From: Homalodisca vitripennis
Lineage: Eukaryota > Arthropoda > Insecta > Hemiptera > Cicadellidae
DNA: 64,000 nt
Direction of reading: 5' to 3'
NCBI RefSeq assembly: GCF_021130785.1
Contig: NC_060211.1
Span: 119,814,501-119,878,500, forward strand
This document shows positions 1 to 12,655 of this stretch, one piece after another. Both the position numbers and the translations under genes were made by a program. A model generated the notes under the pieces. The model did not search any database. It saw nothing but the letters and a program-made list of their open reading frames with translations, and was not told the DNA's origin. How positions within the stretch are numbered: the first letter of the stretch is position 1; every line of letters starts with the position of its first letter.

Positions 1-241
1 AATATGATATTGAATTAATGTTTTATTTTTGGCACACATTAATGGCAAACTAGATTAAAGTTTCTATCTACCGGATTATATTACTGTAACCATTGAGATA
101 CTCAGTCTATCTTATTACTAATAGTTAATAATATGAGATAGACAATTCAGTATACTGTGTTGTAATAGTGTAACAGTTAGTACACATTTATCGTAACACA
201 GAATAAAATTTGTTATAACATATGTTATATTTAACATATGG

Positions 242-256
242 ATAACTTCCTTTTTT
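242..256 (+). repeat. Left terminal inverted repeat remnant
   Basis: A 15-base perfect match to the reverse complement of 1511-1525. The outer part present on the right side (1526-1540) has no counterpart here, so only the inner part of the repeat survives. Confidence 0.8.
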
Positions 257-360
257 TAAATGCGCGCCATTCAGTTAGTTGATGTCATAGCTGAGCGCTA
301 GTGGTCTCATTCAAGAGGGGGTACTGTAAAGTTTTGTCCCGACACGGTTTAGTTGCCATC

Positions 361-1406
361 ATGCGTTGGAATAGTGAGGAGCGTGCCTTTGCCGTTGAGG
401 CCTACTTTTCAAGCGGATGTTCGGTTATTGCAACACAGCATGCATTTCGGAATCGCTTTAATTTAGCCCCGTTGGCTCCCGTCACAGACCGCAAATCAAT
501 TGTTACATGGGTCACTACATTCAGACAAACTGCAAGTGCGACAAAACGAAGAACTGGAGTCCCTCGGCCCGTTAGATCACCTGAGAACATTGAAGCAGTG
601 AGAGCGTCAATGTTGCGATCACCACGGCGTTTCTGCGCGCAAACACGCATCTGCCCTTGGACTATCCGATCGTTCTGTGTGAGAAGAATTCTTCGTGCTG
701 ATCTTCATTTTCATCCCTATAAGATGGCGATAGTGCAGGAACTTTCAGAACGTGACTTCAATTCTCGGATGAACGCGTGTGAGCTTCTTCTTGATGTCGT
801 TCCCGAGGGTGCTATTGTTTATTTTAGCGATGAAGCCCATTTTCATTTGTGTGGGGCAGTTAACAAACAAAAAATGCGTTACTGAGCTGACACCAACCCT
901 CCAGAATTGCATCAAAGGCCTTTGCATTCACCGGAAGTCACAGTGTAGTGTGCAATTTCCTCAGCTGGAATTATTGGTCCCTGGTTTTTTGAGGAAATTG
1001 AGGTTACAGTGACAGTGACTTCGGACCGGTATGCAAACATGCTACAGATTTTTTTTCCCCACGGCTAGAAGATTTGGATTTGGGGGACACTTGGTTCCAA
1101 CAAGACGGTGCAACAGCACACACCTCGAGAGCATCGGTTGCTGTTTTGAGGGAAAACTTTCCAGAGCGCCTTATCTCAATTAGAGGCGATTTGGAATGGC
1201 CGGCACGCTCTCCAGATCTGTCACCTTGTGATTTTTTTTCTATGGGGTTTTTGAAATCCTGTGTTTATGTGAACCGTCCAAGAACCCTACAAGATTTGAA
1301 GACCAATATCCGAGAAGATATTTCCAACATAACACCTGCCACGCTAACAACAGTCATGACAAACGCCAGAAATCGGCTTGTATGGAGAATGGGGGAAGTC
1401 ATCTAA
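361..1406 (+). pseudogene. DD41D transposase, frameshifted
   Basis: A DDE/D transposase that would cut and paste its own element at TA sites. The likely start is ATG 361 (MRWNSEERAF); the same frame is open upstream without a better start. The N-terminus is the helix-turn-helix type found in insect Tc3-like transposases (EERAFAVEAYF, then a TWV-TFRQT segment and a GRPR-like linker, VPRPVRSPEN). The first catalytic Asp is in YFSDEAHFHL (near 830), the second in WFQQDGATAH (near 1100) and the third in SPDLSPCDFF (near 1220). Forty-one residues separate the second and third Asp, so it is DD41D. The frame is locally shifted between about 628 and 682 and then restored, shifted again near 880, and shifted near 1050. 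A compensated slip in the T-run near 1235 alters the residues after the last Asp. It cannot make a full protein as read. Confidence 0.88.
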
Positions 1407-1510
1407 CAGATTTGATCTTCAAAACAATGTAAATAAAAACTTTAGACATGTACCTACATTATAAAAAATAAATATTTTCTGATGCATACAATAGTTTTTA
1501 TTGAGTTTTG

Positions 1511-1541
1511 AAAAAAGGAAGTTATGCTGCCGCACCCTGTA
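1511..1541 (-). repeat. Right terminal inverted repeat
   Basis: The right end of the first DD41D element. The inner 15 bases mirror 242-256. The outer part contains CTGCCGCACCCTG and ends at TA, which resembles the CAGGG start common among mariner-like ends, including the second element at 20068. Confidence 0.82.
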
Positions 1542-4500
1542 TGATAAAAAATACTTGTACTCGAGGACAGATCATTTGGTGTTGCTAAGAAATATTTCTG
1601 ACTAGAAAGTTATTTATCTTGCTTTTCATTTATAATATATAAAATGTTATAAGAATTAGGATACAAACTAATGCGAATATTCTGCATAAGTTTCTGAAAA
1701 AATATAGTCCTGAATTCGGGTTTTTATGTATTTCTAAGTGTTTAAATTATATTTTTTACATAATATTTGGATGTAACCACTTTGTATACGTTAATAAATG
1801 TGTGTTAGACAAAGTTGGCGTTTTTTGTATTTATTGCGCTGTATAAAATATCACATTCATCAATGCAGATATTATATTATTTTGAAGACAGAAATTGAAC
1901 AAAGAAAGGAACGGAATGAGGCGCTCGTTAGCCCAACTGTTGAATAAAGCGTCGTGTCCTGCATTCTGTCCAGAGTGCTTTGTTATTGCTTTCAAGATGT
2001 GTAATTGCAGTTTCCTTTATTTTATTTTTTTCTTTATAAGTTACCGTTTTTAAACGTTTATTTGAAATAATATTAATGTTTTTCAAATCTATTCTTTAGG
2101 ATTATATGGGAAATACTCTTTATAATTTTTAAAGATTAGTTTTTTGTAATTCTTGATACAACCAACCACTGTAATATATTTTTAGTATTATTGTACATAA
2201 AGATATAGGTAAATTGTTTTTTGTTCGATATACGATATTTTGATGTTTTATAACTGAAGCCAATATTTTGAAGCATTGTGAAAGAGCCAAATCTAAACAA
2301 TGCTATATTCAACTGCCCAAGTTTTTATGTAGGCATATGTATACTAATTTAAATTTTAAAGCATTGATTGCTAAAATTCCACTAAACGTATGATTTTTAA
2401 ATTAATCGTATGATTAGTGTTTAATTTGAATCAATCTAAATGCTAATGAACAACTTTACTAATAAAATTAGCGAATCTAGCATACTTACTTATATGAGAT
2501 TTTAACATGTAACATATGAACACATGAACCCTAACTATCCCAACACATACAACTTCGTTTTGAAAACGAAACTTGGTGTGAAAGTTTTATATTTCACTGT
2601 CCAGCTTTAGTAATACAGATATAAAACCCAATTAAAAAAATACAAAAATTATTTTACAATGTGCCAAGAAATTACGAGAAATATTTCACATTCAGTATTT
2701 CATTAATATTTTACATGAAAGTTAAAACAACAAGGAACATGAAGGAAACAGGATTTTTCCATCTTAAAAAACAAACTTAAACAAATAGCAAGGAACTTTT
2801 TTTAATTTCATAGACAAGAATGAATTCTATGATAATGCGTCTCCAAACACTAATTTGGTTTAGTGCCGTTGTCGCGTATCACTCAGTATGCTAACAGTTT
2901 CTCTTTGATAAGCGGTAGATGTGCAAAGTTATTTTTCGTCTAATTGTGTCTTACTATAGGCCAGTAATAAAACAGACTTGAGATTTGAAAATTTTCGTCG
3001 AACGTGAAATTGTATACAACACATGGTGTGGCGTACTTTTATCTTGTAAAAAGTAGTGATAAACTTTTGATGCTTGAGTTATATACCCTAAATAATTGTT
3101 CAAAAAAATATGCTAAACACATTTCTCGCTTCTTGATTTAGTACTCTACTATAGTTCCTTCATACAGTCCTCCATCTAGTGTTATACTTAGGTAACTATA
3201 TTACGTTACTTATTTCATAATGAAATTATTGGTTTTCAAACCTACTGGCAGTTCGAATATAATGTTCCCCTGTCAAATAGGCAATATATCAGTAAAATAC
3301 ATTCAATATTTGCAGTACAAATTTAAAAACGTATATATATATATTTGTAAATAGCATGTAAACAACACAAATGGTACGTTAACTAAAACAAGCGCAAGGC
3401 ACTGTTGCAAGTAGTAAAACTGAAATAATTTTCGTTTTGCCCAACCTGTAGGCTGAGTTTTGAATATAGTAATCTGTCAGTAGACGTTTACGAACACTTT
3501 CATCCAATTTTGTCACACCGTGTCGCTGAATATGTTTTATTGTTGGATTGTAATACGTATTGACGGGGAAAATATATATATATAGCGATAAAATATTGGG
3601 TAGGATACAGTTTATAAACTTGTAGAATGTTTTTAATTTAACTTATGAAAATTTTAATCTAATGTATAATTTTTCTGTTTATATTAAGTATAATAAAAGT
3701 GTACATGATGTCCAAAGATACAAATATATAATTTCTTAATAAAAGTAATACAGCTGACGTAAAATATTATTTGGAGATCTTGTAGAGTTATAGGACAATC
3801 CCATACTATAAAACCAAAAGAGGTACTTCAACATAGTGTTTTGAATGTTTGAATCATCTCTCTTACTGTGGGCATGTCTATATACTTGAAAAGAAAGGGT
3901 TTACAGAGCTACATCAAATATAAACTCTAATAATCTATTCAATCGGCTTGTCAAATATAGGCCAGTGTTTATTCGTCATTGGCCGGTAAACATTCAATGA
4001 CAAACACATCACTAAACAGGCAATTTCAATGATTTTTGTGCAGATGAACACTAAGAATTATAATAATTTTTTGGTAAAGAAGATAGACAATATTTTCTTC
4101 CCCTTCGTAACTTCTATTTTCTGCCGGTCCATTATAAGTGCCAATCACTAGCCTATAATTTTTACCATATTAACCTTAACAATATTTTATCCCAAAAACT
4201 AAATCGCCAAAAACAGTACTAGTTTTAACCAGGTATGTGTTAGTTATAAGGCACGTGGTTGTAAAAACTTAAATAGTATTTCTATGAGTTAAAACGTTCC
4301 TTCAATTTTAACTATAATTTGATCTTTAAATTTCTATAAAATCTTTATTTGTCTGTTGGAAGCACAAGACAACTGTGTTATAAATTGCATCTTTATCCGG
4401 CAAAATGAAGTAAAAAACTAAAATAAAGTTTTCCAATGGTGGAACACTATTTCAACCCCTACGGGTGTTTCATCTCTATATACTTTCTTTTGGAATTTGA

Positions 4501-6554
4501 CTTCTATCATGAAGCAAGTGTTTACGTCACAGGTATGCCATTTCTAACGGCCTAATAAACACACCTTAAAGTAATTGATGTCCAGAAGTGTCTTATCAGA
4601 AACACCATAAAAAGGTGCATACATAAAATACTGTAAATAACATTATTTTGTTGAAAATATACTTTGGTCCGAATTATGAAATAATTATCTAAGATATATT
4701 ATGCTAGTAGTATTTATAAAATCACATAGGCTATACCATTCAGTAAAAATGTAAAATTAAAAGATCTGTTATTTCTGGCGTTGGTAAAATGTGAATAACT
4801 ATAGTGTATTGAACTTGAAATTACCCAAATATTGATTAAACATTTGGAATCCGCTATTATGTAACGCACTCAATTATGACTAAAATTTCATTCTTGTTCT
4901 CATTTACAAGCAAATTGTCTAACACATTGCTATATGCAAATATAATGAACACTTAATTGTTCAAGTAGCCAAGTATTAATGTGTTTTCGACCAGCTCATG
5001 ATTTACCAAGCTTCTGATACGAATTTAGAAAAGGAATCTTTAAACAATGTTATTTAACAGCTGCAAAAGTCTTAATAGTCAATTGTCACTACTAACTGTT
5101 TTCAAATATTTTGTGATCCTTCGTCTCTGCTTACGTAATTTATGCAATGTAGGTGATTTTGTTTATAGAAACAAAACATAGGTTATAATATATTTCCTGT
5201 AAACTGTTTTCAATTTGTTTAAAAAAAAATTAAAAGCAATTATAAATGTTCACTTATACTATATAATTATGTCATAGATAATCGTTGTTGGTAACTGGTT
5301 TTAAGTCACCAGTGTGAATACAGATTATTTTAAATTTGACTATTTTAAGGAAAGGCCACAAACACTAAACCATCTTTAACTTGGAGTTAGACTAGGCAGT
5401 TGTCGACTTAGCTTGTCAACTTGTCACAAACTAATAGAACGCGTCACAGTTGGACGTTTACGCCCCAATCGAGTTTAACGCAGTCCTTGACTACATTAAA
5501 AATACTCGTATACTATTAATGTAGAAAAACTTACTATTGAATTCTGCAATTTACAACTCTAAATTAAAAGTTTATAAATAAATATATTATAAATCCTGTT
5601 TTGTATATAAGTGTACTTAAAAAAACACAAAAATTAATAATATGTTTGTAAAGTAATTTGTGAAACCCCCACTGCAATTTTTACCTAATCACCGATGTAT
5701 TTTATTATATGTGACATAATTTATGGTAATTTGAAACACTTTAAACACTCTGTCCCTCCTTGAAATACTATTAACTAATTTCCACCATTTAAAATAAGTC
5801 TAACAATAATAATAAATGGTGGGTAATAAACAGTACAACATTTTGTTACTACATTTTGATTGCTTCCAATCGTTTAAATAATTGCACTCCCCCTACAAAA
5901 AAAATGGTTTAAATAATATTTTGTTCCACCCCATTTTAGAAAGATCATATTGCTAGCCATACAATGAAGATTATATTATTATGCCTCATATTAAATAGTA
6001 ACATTAAATTCTAATCATACTTCTATTGTTGTTAAACTGTTCCGTCAGATGAAAGTAACGAGCTCTTTAATGTTGTGAAATATTGGACCTAACATAAAAC
6101 ACAGCGCTTCAACAATGGCCTAACGAGCTCCTCCACTTCCTTGTTCTTTATCCTGAGACTAATAAAAAATATTTTTTTCAAATGAAGAAAGTTTTTATAC
6201 ATTTCAAACAGTATTCTTGAAATTATATCTTTATAAATTTTAGAATACAATTACAAGTAAATTAAAAACTGAAGTCCAAGTAAATTTTTTTTTGTGTTTG
6301 GGAAATTTTTTTAGTGCCAACACAAATAAATACAAATATAAAATGCTAATTTAAATTAAATGGGAAGTTGGTCTTTAAAACCTTTATTTGGATTTTGGGG
6401 GCCTAAGACACGTGTGTATCAAATTTCATCTTTCTACGACAGTAGGAAGTCAAAAAACAAACTAAAATTTAGTTCTCCTAGGTTGCATCATTATCTCAAC
6501 CCCATGTTAAATTCTTATTTAATTGGGTTGAATGATAATATAAAACAAAATAAG
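1542..6554. other. AT-rich non-coding stretch
   Basis: About 5 kb with no open frame that looks coding and no terminal-repeat pair found by eye. It holds short A/T runs and short (TA)n tracts, for example near 3333-3347 and 3570-3583. No function is proposed. Confidence 0.5.
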
Positions 6555-6690
6555 GTAAGATAGAAGAGGACTTCCATATATGACCAGATGAATATCAGAT
6601 CTGGTCATGTCTGGCGTGCCAGATCTGGACTATTATATCTGGCCTACCAGAACTGGGGCATATCACATTTAAGATATGGATCAGATCTAA
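6555..6690. repeat. Cluster of CAGATCTGG-like palindromic motifs
   Basis: Variants of the self-complementary motif CCAGATCTGG recur in both orientations within about 130 bases (for example near 6597, 6621 and 6681, with diverged forms near 6571, 6638 and 6648). The segment can fold into short hairpins. It looks like a degenerate simple or palindromic repeat and no function is assigned. Confidence 0.5.
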
Positions 6691-7319
6691 AACATTACCA
6701 TATCTTGTTTTCAGCAGTTCTTGCAGGCTTAAAACCTGATAAAATTTGTTTGATCTAACTATATAAAAAATTTTTCAGAAATGACAGTTTAGGATATTTT
6801 TTACCAAAGGGACAAATCTTTTAAACCAGATATGTATTTGGAAAAATTATTTTTGGTATCTTATTCATGCCTAAATTAATATGAAAATTTGAACAATTTT
6901 CTTAATTTTTAGTCTTAAGTACAAAACTTATTGGATAGTGAGAGTGACACCGAAGGTCAAACGATATTACGTAAACTTCTCTCTTATCTTATAATATATG
7001 GATGTTTAGTTAAAACTGGCTAAATGGGGCAAATTCGTAATTATAATCGATAACAAATGACTTTGAATGAGCAGATCTCATTTTTTCAGAGTATACTATT
7101 TTATCATTACCAATAGTTACCTCAAACGAAAACGTGGATTTATGGTGGTCAAAGTCTGTCATGACTACTATACAGAACATATGTTATAAATAAACTCCAT
7201 GTGTTACATCATAATTGACGTTTTACAACATAAATAAGAATGAGTAAAATATTGCTAGGAAAAATTTTATAATTAACACAGTTCAGTTAAACAAACTAAA
7301 ACTAGTATTAATATTCTAA

Positions 7320-7760
7320 GAATCGAGGGAAGTTAATATGTTGGAAAAGGCTTTATGTGGAATATAAGATGTGGCTGGATTTCAGAAGTTACCAAAGCCT
7401 CGAGAGATTAGAGCCCTGAATTTACTTAAAAGATTGAGAGCTTATGTGGTTTTGAAGTTCTCAAAAGCCTGAGATTTAAATATTTGGTAAATATTTTGAA
7501 AGGTTGGCTACTTTCGTAATACTGAAAACTTCCATAAACCTAATAATCCATAAGTTCCAGAGGACAAAAACTCCAATCCAATGGTCTACCAGATACCTAA
7601 CAGCACCTAGTTTGTGGTAAGTAACAGAAACTCTGATTTCAAATTTTCTAGAAGCTTCGGTATGCTGGAAGATCTCGAAGGTTATTTACAAGCTTTCTTA
7701 TTTATAAAGCTCTGGAAAATTAAAGTTTCAAAAGGCTAGGGTTTTCGTATTCATATAAAC
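7320..7760. repeat. Degenerate purine-rich repeat-like segment
   Basis: Phrases resembling GAAGTT-CAAAAGCCT-GAGA recur at loose intervals of roughly 60-80 bases (for example 7386-7410 and 7455-7475), together with AGAAGCTTC and AAGATCTCGAAGG variants. It may be an old tandem array that has largely decayed. The period cannot be fixed by eye. Confidence 0.25.
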
Positions 7761-8300
7761 GAAGCTAATAGAACACGGAACCAGATTATAACTGAAATAT
7801 TGTAATGGGTATGAAATACAATTACGGTTTTAGAGGAGTTCTGATCATAAAATCTACGCCTTACAACAGATATAGGCATACTTCACCTACGGTTTCTGAT
7901 CAATCAGCGTAAAAAAACAACAAGGAGAGAGTTTAAAAGTTCCTTCCTCTGACCAATTTGGCTCTTTATTTGAACCGTTTAAAAATCTATATTATCCTCT
8001 CTGAGTTATTACTTTATTGTGTATGAATATCATTAGGTTCATGAAAAACTTTTGTATAAATTCAATTAAACCTTGTGTATGTAAAATTTATTGTACAGAG
8101 CTTATTAAATATACCAAGTGTAGAGTCCATGATGCATTATGTGGTACACGTAAATTACTTAAATATTTATTTTTTATTATAATAAATATGTACCTCTTCT
8201 GAGTGTTTGCATGACCAATACTTTATAGAAGGGTCATGTAATTTATGTTCACGTACTTACTAAAACAATAGTAAACAATAGTGTACCAAATTTGGTACGA

Positions 8301-8327
8301 GGGTAGTAAGGGTAGTAGGGTAGTAAG
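8301..8327. repeat. Short GGGTAGTA tandem repeat
   Basis: About three imperfect copies of GGGTAGTAAG in a row. They lie just after the palindrome ACCAAATTTGGT (near 8285-8297). It is followed by a GC-rich segment (GATGACGGTGGGCCGC) that stands out from the AT-rich surroundings. Confidence 0.6.
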
Positions 8328-8589
8328 AGACTCCCGATGACGGTGGGCCGCTTCGAAACCAATGTGTTAAGTATCTTTAAATTTAAAATAGATATCAGTG
8401 ACATTGACTGTCGTTTTAATTTAATTGTGAAATCTTTAATGTAATTTTACAATTATATTATTATTTACCAATTGTAATCTAAGAGGTGCCAATATAATTA
8501 CAGAATTTGAACATGCCAAATTGAGAGGTAGATGGTGGGGTACGATTGCAATTATTTTTGTTTATTTAAGCATCAGATTCTGCTAAAAT

Positions 8590-8825
8590 CTGTGGTGTTT
8601 CGGAAGTGACCTTTAAGCCGTTGATCCCCCGGTTAAGTGTTAGATAGGGCTTTGTAGCCCTAACTTCGCCTGGTAAAACAAGACATCTTTATTTTTCATT
8701 AATTTAGATTTGCCGGGTTCGTTCATTGTATACTATATCTACTCATGTCGGTACCTCCCCGGGATTTACACCGGCGACCTCTCAGTTAAACTCCGGAAAC
8801 TTTAATGGATAAAGTTATGGATACT
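8590..8825 (-). mobile_element. SINE-like fragment with tRNA-type promoter box
   Basis: Read on the minus strand, the segment near 8750-8790 gives GGTCGCCGGTGTAAATCCCG. This resembles the T-arm/B-box part of a tRNA-derived Pol III promoter (GGTTCGAATCC), with changes in the middle. Towards 8600 follows a GC-richer body with a short hairpin (AGGGCTTTGTAGCCCT, 8646-8661) and a CTTCCGAAACACC phrase of a kind familiar from arthropod interspersed repeats. No clear A box or target duplication was found, so it may be a truncated or old copy. Confidence 0.45.
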
Positions 8826-9419
8826 TTACGGAGAAGAATGCTTGGCAATTAGCGAGTTTAATAGAATAATATATTTTTTTACAGATAGACCAATGTTTTA
8901 TTTTTCGCTAGCTAATTTTTGGAAATATCAATTATTTGATATACTAAGCAAATTACTGAATGACTTACCAAAATTATATTTATTTCCTAAGGGAAAATAT
9001 GTTATTAGCATAAATGTTTGATGTAAACAAAGTAAGAACAAAGACAAAGCAGATTCTCACATTGACCTACAACTCTCATCTAAACGGCGCACTATAACAA
9101 TGACAGGATTAACTAGGGGGCTGGTATCCTGCTAAGTTGCACACGTATAATCCCTCTTAGTGTTTGATCACTGCAAAAGGGTGGCCTGCATCCTTCTAAC
9201 CTCTATGATATAAGCTAAAAAGGAAGTCTACTCTGAATTTCTATTTGCTTAATATATAATTATTGTACTATATTGTTGTGATATACTTATTTTTTTATTA
9301 AAATCCAATATTGTTTATTTCTAAATAGTAAATACCTATTCCTACGAATAATAATAACATATTCAGTATTCATGTTACTTCATAGTACTTTACTATTTAA
9401 GTATAACATTTATAAAATA

Positions 9420-9920
9420 CTAGCTGTTCCCCGCGGCTTCGCACGCTTTTTGTAAGCTTTGCTCGTGTATGAGCACTTCTGGTTCAAGTGAATTATATTG
9501 ACAACGCCGATGTAGAATTTACCTTGTTTAACTATCAAGAAAATCTGCCAAAAGTGTTTGTTTATAGCCATTGTACACGTACATGTACTTAATAATAAAG
9601 TGGTCTAGCATTCAAGCTATAAGGCCAAACAACAGAAATTCATTTGAAAGACAAATATCCATAAAAACTTAGCGCCTTCACATAGTGTGTGGTTATTATA
9701 CACAACTATCTCGTAATTGTAGTTTGCAATGTGCAGGAGCTTTGATAACTTATATATTTTGCAGCGCCTCCTGGTGGTGAGTTACATCAATGGGCATAGC
9801 AATAAACCTTCTACGTGAAAAAATACATATACATACAATGTTTCATAATGATCGGTCAAATAGTTTCTGAGTCTATCAGCTCTGGAATCTGGAGCCATAT
9901 TATTCTGAGAAAAAAAATGA
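9420..9920 (-). mobile_element. Interspersed repeat with Helitron-like terminus
   Basis: The plus strand begins A|CTAGCTGTTCCCCGCGG. This is the reverse of the CTAG-ending tail seen on the Helitron at 46875-48320 (GCGGGTAACAGCTAG), and A precedes the CTAG as a Helitron target would. Further in, a phrase of the type ATCGGTCAAATAGTTTCTGAG (near 9851) resembles the conserved body of common insect repeats. No matching 5' end could be found, so this is either a truncated Helitron or an RTE-type fragment. Confidence 0.4.
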
Positions 9921-9929
9921 AAAAATAAT

Positions 9930-12640
9930 TAGGCGAAGAAACTTCAAAATGAACATTTAGTATCGTTTCGACATCAGAGACGCCTCGACTACAAAATATA
10001 GTGTACCTTAGGTGAATTGGCATTCTCATTTGGTGCTCTGCACAATTAAGTGCTTTACGATTGTATTGACACGATCTTTAAGCACAGCGGAGCAACTGAG
10101 TTTTCGACGTACAACGTAGCTATGGTAGACAGATTTTATTTTCAATAAAAGACGAGTTTAGCTCCTATTTACATTCCTCTTAATGCAGCGTCTGCAAGTT
10201 GATGCTCCTACGACTTGACTCTTGGATTTCCTTTAATAATATTAGGAAGACGCACCATATGGGTTTAATTTTTAATTTAATAGCATTGAGTTGTAATTAC
10301 GTGCAGAATTGATATTAAAAATTACCATAATTTATGATATAAAATATGCTGAAACTTTTGTATGTTTAGAAGTATTTACCCATATGAAAGCTTGAATACA
10401 AATTTTAAGTCTAAGTATTTTACAATAAGTTAGATACAGCTCTATATATATATATATATATAGTTTTAAATCTATGAGAAATGACAGTCTCGTCATATGT
10501 TACAAAAATATACATCTTCAACATAAATAAATATCATGAAGTTTGTTTCATTCATGTTTTAAAGAAAGAATCACATCAAACAGACAGCAGTCGCTATAGC
10601 TACTTGATAGCTAGGACAACTGGTGGTCGGAATCGATATTGTTACTCAGCGTCAAATTTCACACAACTATTTTTATGCAGGCTGCTCTTACATACATATA
10701 ATATTACAACTAATGATTGCATAGGATTGAGACATGGAATTTAAATTCATATCATGAAGTATTTTTTGATTTGACAGGATATTTGGGATCACAAGAATTA
10801 TCACCTTTTTAGAAGCTCTCACCAATGTTACTGGAGTTTATGTGCGTAATTATAAATGCTACCTGTTCTATTCGTATAACGCAGTTATTATGAAATACTC
10901 ATAGTACTTAATATAGAAGCTCTTGTACAGTAAAGAGGGTTATCAATATATCAGCTGTTAGGATAACGAGATTCTTTCTTAAAATAGGTTTAAAGTCGAT
11001 AGAAAAAGGTTTAAAACTTTAATTCAAAACAGCTTGTTGGACTTCTCTTACGTATGGTCCTGTAAATTGAGAATGACAAAGTCAATAACTGTACTTTTAT
11101 TGTATTCTGTAGGTTTTACAAGTATTATTTATGACAGTTTTTAAGGCTGGTCTACTCTAGCTGTATTGGAAGCATATTTATTTTTACTTGGTAGTATATA
11201 ATGTGCATGTTACAAAATCTATGATCTTAGACATAGCAAGGATGATGTATTTAAATTGTAAATGGGCGATATATATCTGATAAAAATTTTTACAACATTA
11301 TACGAATCTCATGAAATTGCGATAAACAACTACGCATTAAAAGTTTTACTGGTGATTATTACAAAATCAGCTTTAAAATTTTAGATTGTTGTGCAGAAAA
11401 TAATTACACACAAAATAAAATTACAGACACTGAATGTATACAAGTGTTGGAAACACGCATGTAGGATGTATGTGGGAAATAGCTGTGTTGTTTGTTACTG
11501 TCGAATTTTAATCGTCTTCGTCTGCATATATTTGCATATTTAGTGCGGAACATTGCGTTAGGACTTTAATTTTGTATTGTTAAAACTAGATGAAATGCAC
11601 TATGTCTTCTTTTGATTTAAAATGTAAATTCTTATATTCACAACACATAACTAGATTGATTTAATACTATATTTAAATAAGCTAAATAAATAGATGTTAA
11701 TTGTTTCCCACAGCAAAAATTTGTTTTACTGTTTTCGAGGTTATTAAATTGTAAACTGAAAATGGATTAGTACCGAAAACGTGTCTACAAATATTAAATA
11801 TTTCACATGAGATTAAGTTAATCGTATATTAAAGAATACTCTTACAACAATGATTTGATCGACCACGGATGTGATTAATGTTTTAAGCATTTTCTATATG
11901 AATATAAACCATAAAACTGTCAAATTTAATAAAATTCGTAAGCAAATTACGTTAATTTACAAACAAACATGCATTTTACCGAGGAAAGTATATAATCACT
12001 TACTTAGGGCTCCACCTACTGGATTATGAAGATTTAAAATGTACTAAAGTTAAAACTTTAACAGAGTTGACAGCTGTAATATTCTGTATATGTTACTTAC
12101 ATCTGGGTACCTCAAAATGATGCCTTTTACTGTATGCCCCTGTTATACGGGGAGAATACGCTCTGGAAACCTGGGAGTAGTACATTTTAATTGTTTATTA
12201 CTACTCACATATATCTACGACAACACGTCAGAGAAATTACAGTATATCAATGACATAAAACCAAATCTATATATTTTGCACACCTATGTCAAGATTTTGG
12301 CATAGGGAATAAATATTGGTTGTAAATTTCAAATTATAATATCCATCACGATACCGAAGTTACGTGTTCAAATGTTCTTGACGATCTTTCTAAATTGTAA
12401 TAAAAATAGCCAAATATATTATCCTAATAGTAAAAACGGTTCGTTTTAGCATATATAATGAATTTAAACCATTCTGTATATTTTTATAAAATGATATTTT
12501 GTAATTTTCTCTATATTTACGTAAAGTTTATTCTTAGGAATTGGTTTGGCTATGCGCCATTTTTTCCTTAACATGTAACTATTGAATTTTATAACCTAGG
12601 GTAAACACGAGAAGCTATTTAGAATATTTGTTGTTTTGTT
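9930..12640. other. AT-rich non-coding stretch with a short (TA)n tract
   Basis: No gene recognised. The stretch contains a (TA)n run at 10443-10462. The open frames here (such as 10481-10744 and 12090-12305) show no family signature or coding-like composition. Confidence 0.45.
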
Positions 12641-12655
12641 TGTTTCTCAAAGATA

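Larger units (their letters stand above)
228..1541 (+). mobile_element. Tc1/mariner-superfamily (DD41D-type) transposon, broken copy
   Basis: The element is bounded by inverted repeats. The motif ATAACTTCCTTTTTT at 242-256 is matched by its reverse complement at 1511-1525. On the right the repeat continues through the sequence GCTGCCGCACCCTG to the end near 1540, followed by TA, as expected for this superfamily. On the left the outer 14 or so bases do not match, so the 5' tip is degraded and its boundary is inferred. A single transposase gene (361-1406) fills the interior. The family assignment comes from the catalytic spacing in that gene. Confidence 0.85.

Noticed and set aside
402..650. 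Minus-strand open frame within the first transposon
   Set aside because: It is antisense to the transposase and has no domain of its own.
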